A model generated the notes under the pieces. The model had not been told where the DNA came from. It ran no database searches and saw nothing but the letters and a program-made list of their open reading frames with translations. The position numbers were made by a program, and so were the translations under genes. This document shows, piece by piece, positions 13,777 to 21,562 of a DNA stretch of 40,145 nt. Location: the NCBI RefSeq assembly GCF_025356155.1, contig NZ_JANXUQ010000055.1, positions 1-40,145 of the forward strand, given 5' to 3'. The DNA comes from Rhodoferax sp. (GTDB lineage Bacteria > Pseudomonadota > Gammaproteobacteria > Burkholderiales > Burkholderiaceae_C). Positions within the stretch are counted from its first letter, which is position 1, and every line of letters starts with the position of its first letter.

Positions 13777-13846
13777 GAGTTGCTTCCGGAAACAGTGTGT
13801 TGATATCGATAGAAGACATTCAGTGTCTGCATTTGCCAGCAGCATC

Positions 13847-13870
13847 AATAACTAAAGCGCTTTAGTTATT
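13847..13870. promoter_or_regulatory. perfect 24-bp palindrome in the divergent late-promoter region
   Basis: The half AATAACTAAAGC is followed immediately by its exact reverse complement. It lies in the 126-base gap between the leftward 116-residue gene (start 13776) and the rightward endolysin (13903), 33 bases before the latter. Such dyads upstream of late operons are the kind of site used by Mor/C activators, although Mu Mor/C sites have a different core. A (CG)n tract follows at 13877-13888. Confidence 0.6.
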
Positions 13871-13902
13871 GGCATTCGCGCGCGCGCGGCAAAGTTGCGG
13901 GT

Positions 13903-14406
13903 ATGTCCAATACAACCCGCTCACTCATTGCATCGCTGGTGCTATCTGCTGCCGGGCTCGTCGGGCTTGCAGTCAACGAGGGCTATACCGATACCGCCAT
14001 ACCAGATCCGGTCAAAGGCACCGCTGTTCCCACCATTGGCTTCGGTACGACTGGTGGCGTCAAGATGGGCGATACCACCACGCCTGTCAAAGCGCTGCAG
14101 CGCAAACTGTCTGACGTCCAAGCATTCGAAGGCGCGCTCAAACGGTGTGTGACCGCACCGCTGCATCAGTACGAATACGACGCCTTCATTGATCTGGAAT
14201 ACAACATTGGTGAGACCGCCTTCTGCAGCTCGACGCTGGTGAAGAAGCTCAACACCCTGGACTATGCAGGCGCGTGCGATGCAATCCTGCAATGGAAGAT
14301 GGTCGGGCATGTCGATTGCTCCGCGCCAGGCAACAAGACTTGCTCTGGCCTGTGGGCGCGGAGACAGCGCATGCGCAAGAAGTGCATGGGCGAGGTGGTG
14401 TCGTGA
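13903..14406 (+). CDS. phage endolysin, GH24 lysozyme with SAR-type N-terminus
   Basis: The 167-residue enzyme should cleave peptidoglycan glycan strands at the end of the lytic cycle. The N-terminal segment SLIASLVLSAAGLVGLAV is a weakly hydrophobic signal-anchor-release type helix, so secretion is Sec-dependent and release from the membrane activates it. The catalytic region is NEGYTDTAIPD with E26 and a following VPTIGFGTT; a central EYDAFIDLEYNIG and a C-terminal GLWARRQRM segment complete the GH24 pattern. It is first in the rightward late run and its stop overlaps the Rz-like start as GTGA. No separate holin is obvious, which fits a SAR endolysin. Confidence 0.9.
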   Translation: MSNTTRSLIASLVLSAAGLVGLAVNEGYTDTAIPDPVKGTAVPTIGFGTTGGVKMGDTTTPVKALQRKLSDVQAFEGALKRCVTAPLHQYEYDAFIDLEYNIGETAFCSSTLVKKLNTLDYAGACDAILQWKMVGHVDCSAPGNKTCSGLWARRQRMRKKCMGEVVS

Positions 14407-14960
14407 GCAGCTCCATCCTGCAGATGCCCAGCCTATATCTGGCGGGCGCCGCCCTTGTTGCGGCGACCAGCATCGGCTGGACGGTGGGCCGCGCGCCGCT
14501 GCTCACACAACTGGCCCAGCAGGAAACCACCTACGCCCGCGAAAAGCTGCGCACTTTCGAGCGCACCGCCGAGGTCCTGCAGGACGCCAACGACCGTGGC
14601 GACCAGCTCGTAACAGTACTGGAATTGCGCCAGGCCGACATCAACCAACTCGCAAGGGAAAAACGCGATGCGATCACGAAAGTTACTACTGGCCGGACTT
14701 GTCTCAATGAGTCTGCTCTGCGCTTGCTCAGCAGCGCCCCCGGCCTCTCCGTCCGTGGTCTCGCCCCGGCCGTCAGCAGCCCTTCTGCAGCGGGTGCAGC
14801 CCCTGCCACCGATTCCATCATCACCACCGACACCGATATCGCCACCTGGGCCATTGACGCTGGTGCCCAGTACGAAGTCTGCCGCACCAGGCTTGACGCC
14901 TTGATTGACTGGCATCTGAAGCCAACACCGCCCGCCACTCAACTGCCCACGCCCCAATGA
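14403..14960 (+). CDS. Rz-like inner-membrane spanin
   Basis: The 185-residue protein begins at GTG 14403 in GTGA overlap with the endolysin. It has one N-terminal membrane segment (SLYLAGAALVAATSIGWTVG) and a periplasmic coiled coil (QQETTYAREKLRTFERTAEV). Rz-type spanins pair with an outer-membrane lipoprotein (Rz1) to fuse inner and outer membranes in the last lysis step. The Rz1 gene lies inside this one in another frame, the classic arrangement. The C-terminal half is alanine/proline/threonine-rich because it must also encode Rz1. Confidence 0.8.
   Translation: MSSSILQMPSLYLAGAALVAATSIGWTVGRAPLLTQLAQQETTYAREKLRTFERTAEVLQDANDRGDQLVTVLELRQADINQLAREKRDAITKVTTGRTCLNESALRLLSSAPGLSVRGLAPAVSSPSAAGAAPATDSIITTDTDIATWAIDAGAQYEVCRTRLDALIDWHLKPTPPATQLPTPQ
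14668..14904 (+). CDS. Rz1-like outer-membrane lipoprotein spanin, embedded
   Basis: This 78-residue frame lies wholly within the Rz-like gene in a different frame. It has a lipoprotein signal (RSRKLLLAGLVSMSLLCAC; lipobox ending at C20) followed by a proline/serine-rich mature part (PPASPSVVSPRPSAALLQRV, LPPIPSSPPTPISPPGP), as Rz1 proteins do. It should sit in the inner leaflet of the outer membrane and bind the Rz coiled coil. The embedded position together with the lipobox makes the call firm. Confidence 0.85.
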   Translation: MRSRKLLLAGLVSMSLLCACSAAPPASPSVVSPRPSAALLQRVQPLPPIPSSPPTPISPPGPLTLVPSTKSAAPGLTP

Positions 14961-15292
14961 CTATTCAGCTCACACTGATCAACCTCATCTTTCTCCTGGC
15001 CACGTTGATCGGTGGATTCTGGGCCTTGGTCAAAGTCATCATTTCCCAGTACGAGAAGTCGCTCGACACGCGCTTTGAGGCGCTGTCCGGGACCATCGCA
15101 AAAGACCAGGAGATCACCCGGCAGCTGGAGCGCGACTTTCTGACCATGAAGGCTGAATTGCCCCTGCACTACGTGCGCCGTGAGGACTACATACGCGGCC
15201 AAAGCGTGTTGGAAGCCAAGCTCGACGGGCTGGCACTCAAGCTAGACATCGCGCAACTGCGGTCTGTCCAGTCTGGCAAGTCGCACCCCTAA
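14957..15292 (+). CDS. Mu gp25-like (DUF2730-type) membrane protein
   Basis: The 111-residue product has one N-terminal membrane segment (LTLINLIFLLATLIGGFWAL) and a long amphipathic coiled coil (DTRFEALSGTIAKDQEITRQ to KLDGLALKLD). This architecture and its place between spanins and the gp26/small terminase genes match Mu gp25. Function is not established; a holin or membrane-adaptor role has been considered for such proteins but is not shown by the sequence. The ATG overlaps the Rz stop as ATGA. Confidence 0.65.
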   Translation: MTIQLTLINLIFLLATLIGGFWALVKVIISQYEKSLDTRFEALSGTIAKDQEITRQLERDFLTMKAELPLHYVRREDYIRGQSVLEAKLDGLALKLDIAQLRSVQSGKSHP

Positions 15293-15311
15293 TTAACTGG
15301 AGCATTTACTT

Positions 15312-15632
15312 ATGTCCCACCAACTCGACATGGCCCGTGTGCGTCGCGAGGCGCTGCGCTGGCTCATCTTGCTGACCTTGAACAATGCCCGCCCCATTGG
15401 AGCATTTGAGGGCCTCGTGCTTTCCGTTGCTCAGAGCGAGTACCCGGACGCGACCGCGCTGGAGCTGCGGCGCGAATTGGACTACCTGGACGAACGCAAG
15501 CTGGTGAAGCTGGCCAAACAGCCCAGCGGCCGGTGGCATGCCGAGCTGACGCGCTACGGCATTGATGTAGCGGAATACACCGTCGATTGCGCACCAGGCA
15601 TTTCTCGCCCAACAAAATACTGGGCCGGTTGA
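15312..15632 (+). CDS. Mu gp26-like small winged-helix protein
   Basis: The 106-residue product (RVRREALRWLILLTLNNARP, LELRRELDYLDERKLVKLAK, GRWHAELTRYGIDVAEYTVD) has the helix-helix-wing layout of a small winged-helix domain and occupies the position of Mu gp26, just before the small terminase. GGAG lies 9 bases before the ATG. The role in packaging or late gene control is unknown. Confidence 0.7.
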   Translation: MSHQLDMARVRREALRWLILLTLNNARPIGAFEGLVLSVAQSEYPDATALELRRELDYLDERKLVKLAKQPSGRWHAELTRYGIDVAEYTVDCAPGISRPTKYWAG

Positions 15633-15633
15633 T

Positions 15634-16212
15634 ATGGGCCGCAAGTCGTCCATTTCGCGTCTCCCCGCCGACGTCAAGTCGTTTATCGAGGGTAAGCTGG
15701 CCGAAGGGCGTGTCACGCTGGACGAACTGATAGCGGAGCTGCACACCAAGTTCCCTACGGTCCAAAAGGCGGGCGAGCTGCCAAGCCGTGCGGCGGTTCA
15801 CCGGTATGGTCAGAAACTGGAAAAGCGGCTCAGCGCGATCCGGGCCAGCACTGAGGCGGCCAAGATCATCCAGGCGCAAGCAGGTGACAACGAAGACGCG
15901 CGCAGCGGTGCGCTGACTGCCTTGATTCAGACCGAGTTGTTCGAAGCGATCCTCAACCTGCAGGAACTCGATGACCCCGACATGGACCCGGCCGAGCGGG
16001 TTGGCATGCTATCGGCGGCCGCCAAGAACATCGCCACGCTGACCAGGTCAAGCGTTGCGCTAAAGCAGTTTCAGGCCAAGGTTCGGGACGCGACCAGGGC
16101 TGCAGCATCTGAGGTCGAAAAGACCGTGAAAAAGGCCGGGCTGTCTGATGCAACCGTGGCCGAAATCAAGGCGCGCATTCTTGGCATCGTGGACGATGGC
16201 AAGAAGGTTTGA
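15634..16212 (+). CDS. small terminase subunit, DUF3486 (Mu gp27-like)
   Basis: The 192-residue protein should recognise the phage packaging site and pass DNA to the large terminase. It opens with GRKSSISRLPADVKSFIEGK, VTLDELIAELHTKFP and LPSRAAVHRYGQKLEKRL, which is the DUF3486 N-terminal HTH region; the rest is helical with KKAGLSDATVAEIKARILGI at the end. The order gp26, gp27, gp28, gp29, gp30 follows Mu. Its TGA is 5 bases upstream of the large terminase ATG. Confidence 0.88.
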   Translation: MGRKSSISRLPADVKSFIEGKLAEGRVTLDELIAELHTKFPTVQKAGELPSRAAVHRYGQKLEKRLSAIRASTEAAKIIQAQAGDNEDARSGALTALIQTELFEAILNLQELDDPDMDPAERVGMLSAAAKNIATLTRSSVALKQFQAKVRDATRAAASEVEKTVKKAGLSDATVAEIKARILGIVDDGKKV

Positions 16213-16217
16213 CCGGC

Positions 16218-17756
16218 ATGCAGCAGCTCATCACGCCCGAAATGACGGCGCTGGCCAAGCAGGCCGACTACGACTTCACGCGTCGGGCTCCGGGCGTCAT
16301 GCTGCCCTATCAACAGCGATGGATCGCTGACAAATCGCGGGTCAAGGTACACGAGAAGTCTCGACGCGTTGGTCTTTCGTGGGCGGAAGCCGCGGACTCT
16401 GCGCTGGAAGCCGCCGCCAGCAGCGGGCAGGACGTCTGGTACATCGGCTACAACAAGGATATGGCCATCGAGTTCATTCTCGACGTGGCCCAGTGGGCCG
16501 CCCATTTCAATGAAGTGGCATCGGCCATCGAGTGTGGCGAAGAGGTTTTCAAGGATGGCGATGAAGACAAGGCTGTGCTGTCCTTCAGCATCCGGTTTGC
16601 CAGCGGCAACCGTGTTACCGCCTTGTCGTCACGCCCTGCCAATCTGCGCGGCAAACAAGGTCGGGTCATCATTGATGAAGCGGCGTTCCACACCTCGCTA
16701 GCCGAATTGCTGAAAGCCGCCTTTGCACTATTGATCTGGGGCGGTAGTGTCCATGTGATCAGCACACACGATGGCGTCGACAACCCATTCAACGAACTGA
16801 TCAAAGAGATACGCGCAGGTAGGAAGCCATACAGCTTGCACCGCACACCCTTCAAGGAAGCCATTGCCGAGGGCCTATATCGGCGCGTGTGCCAAAAGCT
16901 GGGTATTGACTGGAGTGCGGAGGGCGAGATCGCCTGGGAAGAAGAAATCCGCGCCATCTACCGTCCGGCCGACGCCGAGGAGCTGGACTGCATACCGTCC
17001 CAATCGGGTGGGGCATATTTCAGCCGCGCCTTGGTCGAAGCACGCATGAGCGCAGATCTGCCGGTTGTACGCCTGACACTACCGCAAGGCTTTGAGCTGC
17101 GCAGCGAAGACGAGCGCCTTACGACCGTCGCCGACTGGCTGGAAGAAAACATCAAGCCTTTGCTTGATGGCCTATCGCCCACCCTGACCAGTTACTACGG
17201 CATGGACTTTGCCCGCAGTGGCGATCTATCCGCGATCACGCCCCTTGTGGAGAACGCCTTGCTGCGCAAGCAAGCCCCGTTCATTCTGGAAATGCGCAAT
17301 GTGCCGTTTGAGCAGCAAAAGCAGGTGCTCTTTTATGTGGTGGATGGCCTGCCGAACTTTAGTAGCGGTGCCAATGATGCGCGGGGCAATGGTCAATACC
17401 TGGCCGAGGTTGCAGCGCAGAAGTACGGGGCTGAATACATCCATCGTGTGATGCTGACGCAAGAGTGGTACCGCGACAACATGCCGCGCTACAAGGCGGC
17501 GTTTGAAGACGACGAGATCTTGATCCCCAAGGATGAAGGAGTGCTCTCCGACCACCGTGCGGTGCAGAACGTCAACGGTGTGCCCAAGGTGCCGGACAGC
17601 GGGCACACAAAAGACAAAAAAGACGGTGGCCAGCGCCACGGTGACACAGCAATCTCTGGTGCGCTGGCATGGTTTGCATCGCTCAACGCCGCCTCCCCAA
17701 TCGAATTCCAGAGCAGCGGCCAACCCCTTGGCGCTGACGCACAAGGATTTATGTAA
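16218..17756 (+). CDS. large terminase subunit (Mu gp28-like)
   Basis: This 512-residue packaging motor has an N-terminal ATPase and C-terminal nuclease. Visible signs are YQQRWIADKSRVKVHEKSRR with a degenerate Walker A (KSRRVGLSW, about 47-55), Walker B GRVIIDEAAFH (about 148-158), the coupling motif VHVISTH, and the nuclease-type acidic residues in YYGMDFARSGDLSAI and GDTAISGALAWF. ATG at 16218 is preferred to a TTG at 16209, because AAGG lies upstream at usable distance. The stop TAA overlaps the portal ATG. It appears full length. Confidence 0.9.
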   Translation: MQQLITPEMTALAKQADYDFTRRAPGVMLPYQQRWIADKSRVKVHEKSRRVGLSWAEAADSALEAAASSGQDVWYIGYNKDMAIEFILDVAQWAAHFNEVASAIECGEEVFKDGDEDKAVLSFSIRFASGNRVTALSSRPANLRGKQGRVIIDEAAFHTSLAELLKAAFALLIWGGSVHVISTHDGVDNPFNELIKEIRAGRKPYSLHRTPFKEAIAEGLYRRVCQKLGIDWSAEGEIAWEEEIRAIYRPADAEELDCIPSQSGGAYFSRALVEARMSADLPVVRLTLPQGFELRSEDERLTTVADWLEENIKPLLDGLSPTLTSYYGMDFARSGDLSAITPLVENALLRKQAPFILEMRNVPFEQQKQVLFYVVDGLPNFSSGANDARGNGQYLAEVAAQKYGAEYIHRVMLTQEWYRDNMPRYKAAFEDDEILIPKDEGVLSDHRAVQNVNGVPKVPDSGHTKDKKDGGQRHGDTAISGALAWFASLNAASPIEFQSSGQPLGADAQGFM

Positions 17757-19285
17757 TGGCCAAAACCAATCCACCCAAAGCGGTCGCTGCACCAGAATTT
17801 GACACCGAGGTTGCCAACCGCCTGCGTGACCCATATGAGATCAACTACATGGGGGTGTTGCGCAGCAATGACCCCCTGTTGCTGGAGCGCGGCGGAGGCA
17901 CTGGCCAGGCCTTTGAGCTGTATCGAGATCTCAAGCGCGATGGCAAGGTATACAGCGGCCTGCAGAGGCGCAAGCTGGCCGTCATTGGCAAGCCTTGGCA
18001 AGTGGAGTCCATAGACAAGGGTGATGCCGGTGCAAAAGACGCAGGGCTGGTCACTGAAATGCTTAAACAGATCAACTTTGACACCCTGTGCTCTGAGCTG
18101 CTTGACGCGCTCCTTGTGGGCTTTGTGCCGACCGAAGTTGTATGGACGATCCGAGACAACATGATCACGGCCGCGCGTGTAATCAAGCGCGCGCAGCGCC
18201 GTTTTGTCTATGCGCAAGATGACGAAAACGCGCCCCCCGCACTTCGCCTACTGACCAGGTCAAACATGCTCAACGGCGAGCCGGTACCGGACCGCAAATT
18301 CATGGTGCACCGGGTCAACCCGGAAGACGACAACCCCTACGGAACAGGCCTGGGCTTGCAGCTCTATTGGCCGGTGTTCTTCAAACGCAAGGGCATCCTG
18401 AGCTGGAACAAACTCAACGACCGTTTTGGCTCGCCCACGCCATGGGGCAAATACCCAAAGGGCGCGGGGGCCAAGGAAAAAGGCACCCTGTTCGATGCGC
18501 TCAAAGCTATGAGCAACGACGGTGTCATCATGACGCCCGAGGGCATGAGCCTGGAGCTGCTGGAAAGCAAATTGACCGGCTCCATCACCACCCAGCAAAG
18601 CCTGTGCGAATACATGGACGACTGGATCATGGAAGTGATCCTGGGCCAGTCACCACGCGGCAAGGGTGGCGGTGCCGTGGCGGCGGCCAGCTATGAGCGT
18701 GAAGACGTGCGGGTGGAGCTGTCGCAGGCCGACTCCGATATGTTGAGCGAGACCATCAACAGCACGTTGCTGGCTTGGTTCTGCGATTACAACGGTTTGA
18801 GCCCATGCCGTGTGTACCGGGTCATCAAAAAAGACGAAGACCTCAAGGCTTCCAGCGAGACCGATAAGAACGTCGCTGGGATGGGCTTCAAAATGACGAT
18901 TGAAGGTGTCCGCACGAAGTACGGCGAGCACTGGGATGAAGCCACGCCCGAAACGCCGCCGACGACCGAACCTAAAGGCTCAAAACCTGCAAGCTTTGCC
19001 GAACAGGTACTGCCTAGTGAGGCCGATCCTATCGACGCGCTGGTTGCCGCTGAATTGGCCCAGTGGCAACCGCTTGTGGACCCCATTGCAAAGGCGCTGC
19101 AAACCGCCCTGGATGAATCCGTGGCCAACGGCGAGACCGCCGCCCAGTTCTTGACCCGGTTGCCCGATCTGCTGACTCAATTCAATGTGGATGCGCTGGC
19201 CCAGGCGCTCACCCGCACCGCCTTCACTGCGCATCTTGCGGCCGTTGCAGGCGTAGGTGCGGATGCTGGTGCGCAAGAGGTCTAA
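17756..19285 (+). CDS. portal protein, DUF935 (Mu gp29-like)
   Basis: The 509-residue product matches DUF935 portal proteins, which form the dodecameric DNA entry ring of the head. Signs include LRSNDPLLLERGGG near the N-terminus, VYSGLQRRKLAVIGKPW, the segment from KFMVHRVNPEDDNPYGTGLG, and LFDALKAMSNDGVIMTPEGM. The C-terminal 100 residues are helical and acidic, as in Mu gp29. It is translationally coupled to the terminase (TAATG) and is followed by the MuF gene after 9 bases. Confidence 0.9.
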   Translation: MAKTNPPKAVAAPEFDTEVANRLRDPYEINYMGVLRSNDPLLLERGGGTGQAFELYRDLKRDGKVYSGLQRRKLAVIGKPWQVESIDKGDAGAKDAGLVTEMLKQINFDTLCSELLDALLVGFVPTEVVWTIRDNMITAARVIKRAQRRFVYAQDDENAPPALRLLTRSNMLNGEPVPDRKFMVHRVNPEDDNPYGTGLGLQLYWPVFFKRKGILSWNKLNDRFGSPTPWGKYPKGAGAKEKGTLFDALKAMSNDGVIMTPEGMSLELLESKLTGSITTQQSLCEYMDDWIMEVILGQSPRGKGGGAVAAASYEREDVRVELSQADSDMLSETINSTLLAWFCDYNGLSPCRVYRVIKKDEDLKASSETDKNVAGMGFKMTIEGVRTKYGEHWDEATPETPPTTEPKGSKPASFAEQVLPSEADPIDALVAAELAQWQPLVDPIAKALQTALDESVANGETAAQFLTRLPDLLTQFNVDALAQALTRTAFTAHLAAVAGVGADAGAQEV

Positions 19286-19294
19286 GAGACGGCC

Positions 19295-20653
19295 ATGCCA
19301 CTTTCAAGCCCATCCAGCGAGCCAAGCGCAGCGCAAGCATTTGCAGCCCTGCAGAAGCTCACGCCCACCCAGGCCGTGGACTACCTGCAAAAGCGGGACA
19401 AGGTAACCAATACCTACGCCTGGCAGGACCTGTGGCAACAGGAGCACGCCCAGCAATTCACAGTCAGCCGCTTGGCGCGCGCCGACCTGATGCAGGCACT
19501 GCAAGACCAGATCACCAAGAGCGTGGCCGGTGACCTATCCCGGCGCGACTTTATGCGCGACTCCCAGGCATTGCTCCAAAAGGCTGGGTGGTGGGGCACC
19601 GTCGAAGTCTTGGACCCAGCGACTGGCGAGCTGGTGAAAACAACCTTCGACGCCGCGCGCCTGAAGCTGATCTTCGACACCAACACCAGCATGGCCCAGG
19701 CTGCAGGCCAGTGGGAGCGCATCCAGCAAACCAAGCGCAGCCATCCCTATCTGCGCTACATCACCCAGCACGATGACAAGGTGCGTCCCGCCCACCGAGC
19801 CTGGGACAACGTCACATTGCCGGTGGACGATTCATTCTGGCTGACACATTTCCCACCATGCGGCTGGCGTTGCCGCTGTCGCGTGGTGTCGGTCAGCCAG
19901 AGGGAATACGACGCTGGCCGCACACCCACGGGCGGCGTCATGCGCAAGACCGCGCCAGAGATCGCTACGCGCGACTGGCACAACCCCCGCACCAATGAGA
20001 CCCATTCGATTCCGGTAGGCATCGACCCCGGCTTTGGCTACAACCCAGGTATCGCCAGTGCACGGGCAAAGGCGCAGCGCGATCTGGAAAAGGAAAAGTT
20101 GGGTGCGCTCAGCCCAGAGCTGGCAACCAAAGCCAAAGCCGCTGGCACCACCGTGCCGACCATCGCCAAAGCCAAGCTCGACCAACCTGACTGGAAAACG
20201 CTGGGCCTGCCCGACTTGCGCACCATCACGGGCAGCGCGGATGCCCCGGCCTTGCTAAGCGGTGCCGCCACGCCCGCTGGAGCGCTCGACACGGTGCGCT
20301 CTGCCTTGGGGATGGAGCCTGGCGGTGGTGTATTGGTCCAAACGCCGGTTGAAATGGTCATGCTGTTAGACGCAAGCCTGCCGCACGTGGTCGAAAAGCG
20401 GCTTGAACAACGTGAGCGATTTGCTGACTTCGTACTACCCACTTTACGCAATCCTACGGAGGTGTGGGCTACTGAATACGACGACGCGACCAAACGACAC
20501 CGCTACATCAAGCTATTCAACGGCTCAAAGTACGATTTATTGGTGGTGGTGATGGTGGAGCCCGATGGCAGCATCTTCTGGAACATGATGCAGCGTGACC
20601 GCAAGAAGATGAACGAACTGCGTGTCGGGGAACGGATATTTAGTGGAGCTTGA
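19295..20653 (+). CDS. MuF head morphogenesis protein with C-terminal PBECR-like nuclease domain
   Basis: The 452-residue protein has a Mu F domain in about residues 60-260 (QHDDKVRPAHRAWDNVTLPV, FPPCGWRCRCRVVSVSQRE) that joins the portal and is packaged in the head. A linker follows, and about residues 345-452 match the phage-Barnase-EndoU-ColicinE5/D-RelE-like (PBECR) nuclease fold: a segment with NPTEVWATEYDD, then RHRYIKLFNGSKYDLLVVVM and FWNMMQRDRKKMNELR. MuF proteins with such tails are treated as polymorphic toxins delivered with the virion or used against rivals. No protein immunity gene follows; the next element is a structured stretch (20648-20752) that overlaps the stop codon. Confidence 0.85.
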   Translation: MPLSSPSSEPSAAQAFAALQKLTPTQAVDYLQKRDKVTNTYAWQDLWQQEHAQQFTVSRLARADLMQALQDQITKSVAGDLSRRDFMRDSQALLQKAGWWGTVEVLDPATGELVKTTFDAARLKLIFDTNTSMAQAAGQWERIQQTKRSHPYLRYITQHDDKVRPAHRAWDNVTLPVDDSFWLTHFPPCGWRCRCRVVSVSQREYDAGRTPTGGVMRKTAPEIATRDWHNPRTNETHSIPVGIDPGFGYNPGIASARAKAQRDLEKEKLGALSPELATKAKAAGTTVPTIAKAKLDQPDWKTLGLPDLRTITGSADAPALLSGAATPAGALDTVRSALGMEPGGGVLVQTPVEMVMLLDASLPHVVEKRLEQRERFADFVLPTLRNPTEVWATEYDDATKRHRYIKLFNGSKYDLLVVVMVEPDGSIFWNMMQRDRKKMNELRVGERIFSGA

Positions 20654-20752
20654 ACACGGGGGATTAAGCTCCCCCGCAGATCTGCACGCGGACGTCAATT
20701 GTCAGGCGGTTATAGGCACAGCACCAACCGCTTTCGCTCCCCGTGTTCAAGT
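20648..20752 (+). ncRNA. putative structured RNA or small inverted-repeat element
   Basis: Two perfect 13-base arms, CTTGAACACGGGG (20649-20661) and CCCCGTGTTCAAG (20739-20751), enclose about 77 bases; G-U pairs extend the stem at both ends. Inside are a GGGGG/CCCCC hairpin (20658-20662 with 20671-20675) that would compete with the long stem, a self-complementary GCAGATCTGC (20676-20685), and a GCGGTT/AACCGC stem (20706-20711 with 20726-20731) with an inner GG/CC pair. The MuF stop codon (20651-20653) lies in the left arm. It does not fit a tRNA. A regulatory RNA or a tiny mobile element with terminal inverted repeats both remain possible. Confidence 0.55.
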
Positions 20753-20803
20753 CCGAGTTCATTTTACCGCCTCAGGCCAATCGCTGCAAAGGGAGGGTTT
20801 CGC

Positions 20804-21268
20804 ATGCTGACCGTAACCGTGACAAGTAAGCCTGTTGACGACCTTCTAACGACGTTATTGGGGCGGATGGGTGACCTGACACCAGCTATGCAGGGCATTG
20901 GCCAGGAACTGAACAGCCGCATCAGCGGCCGTTTTGGGACCCGCAGCGACCCATTGGGCAAGCCGTGGGCACCTTGGGCCGAATCCACCCGCGAGAACTA
21001 CCCAAAGGACGGCCGAGGCCTGCTATTGGAGCGCTACGGCGACATGTTGAAAAGCCTCAACTTCCAGGCCGACAGCACAAGCGTGCGCGTCGGTTTCGGT
21101 GCCGTCGCCTCCAAGAAAGGCGACGTCTATGCGGCCTACCACGAGTGGGGCACCGTCAAAATGCCCCGCCGTGGCCTGCTATTCGCCGATCCAGACGCCG
21201 GGACGCTGGCCCCCGATGACGAGACCGCCGTTCTCGACATCATTGGCTTGTTTCTGTTGCCTGAGTAG
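20804..21268 (+). CDS. virion morphogenesis protein (Mu gpG-like)
   Basis: The 154-residue product carries the phage virion morphogenesis pattern: LLGRMGDLTPAMQGIGQELN, RFGTRSDPLGKPWAPWAEST, LLLERYGDMLKSLNFQ, and YAAYHEWGTVKMPRRGLLFA. Mu gpG acts in head or tail assembly; the exact role is not settled. The start at ATG 20804 has AAGGGAGG 7 bases upstream; the frame open to 20699 would run back into the structured element. In Mu the scaffold/protease and major capsid follow; here they are missing. Confidence 0.85.
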   Translation: MLTVTVTSKPVDDLLTTLLGRMGDLTPAMQGIGQELNSRISGRFGTRSDPLGKPWAPWAESTRENYPKDGRGLLLERYGDMLKSLNFQADSTSVRVGFGAVASKKGDVYAAYHEWGTVKMPRRGLLFADPDAGTLAPDDETAVLDIIGLFLLPE

Positions 21269-21277
21269 CCCAGTCTT

Positions 21278-21562
21278 ATGCCAGCCCCACGCGTTTTGCA
21301 CTTGAATTTGAAGGCGGAGTACTTCGACCAGATTGCCGGTGGCACCAAGCCATTTGAATTCCGCCTTTGCACCCCGTACTGGAGCAAGCGCCTGAAAGAC
21401 CAACACTTTGATGAAGTGCACGTCAAGAAAGGCTACCCACCAGCATCGGACCTAACCCGTGTTTTAGTCTGCCCGTGGCGCGGCGTCGAGTTGCAGACCA
21501 TTTCCCACCCGCACTTTGGTACCGACCCGGTGCAGGTCTTCGCGATCCGAGTAAGCGGCTAG
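21278..21562 (+). CDS. ASCH-domain protein
   Basis: The 94-residue product reads VLHLNLKAEYFDQIAGGTKP, FEFRLCTPYWSKRLKDQHFD and a C-terminal PHFGTDPVQVFAIRVSG, the pattern of small phage ASCH-domain proteins (a beta-barrel fold related to PUA, thought to bind RNA or modified nucleotides). It follows gpG after 9 bases and is the last recognisable phage gene. Its position directly before the break in prophage gene order makes it either a late moron or the last gene left after deletion. Confidence 0.75.
   Translation: MPAPRVLHLNLKAEYFDQIAGGTKPFEFRLCTPYWSKRLKDQHFDEVHVKKGYPPASDLTRVLVCPWRGVELQTISHPHFGTDPVQVFAIRVSG

Larger units (their letters stand above)
209..21562. mobile_element. BcepMu-type transposable prophage, truncated
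   Basis: The block carries a DDE transposase, MuB-like ATPase, GemA, Mor, a gp16-family regulator, Com, and Mu gp25-gp30/G-like late genes. Early genes run left and late genes run right from a central control region, which is the BcepMu layout rather than that of Mu. The left limit is placed where host alpha-E similarity ends (between about 205 and 213; a TG dinucleotide, as expected for a transposable phage end, occurs at 213). The right limit is the last phage-like gene and is not a recognised phage end. Genes for scaffold/protease, major capsid and all tail parts are absent. At about 21 kb it is clearly shorter than complete relatives (roughly 35-40 kb). Confidence 0.85.

Noticed and set aside
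13426..13870. CRISPR-like repeat in the AT-rich palindromic stretch
   Set aside because: There is only one palindrome and no regularly spaced copies; no CRISPR array was seen anywhere in the window.
20648..20752. tRNA gene or integron attC site
   Set aside because: Stem lengths and loops do not match a tRNA cloverleaf, and the core sites expected for attC (RYYYAAC and GTTRRRY) are absent.
20699..20803. N-terminal extension of the gpG-like protein into the structured element
   Set aside because: The extension is basic and unlike the family; ATG 20804 has a strong ribosome-binding site and the family N-terminus.
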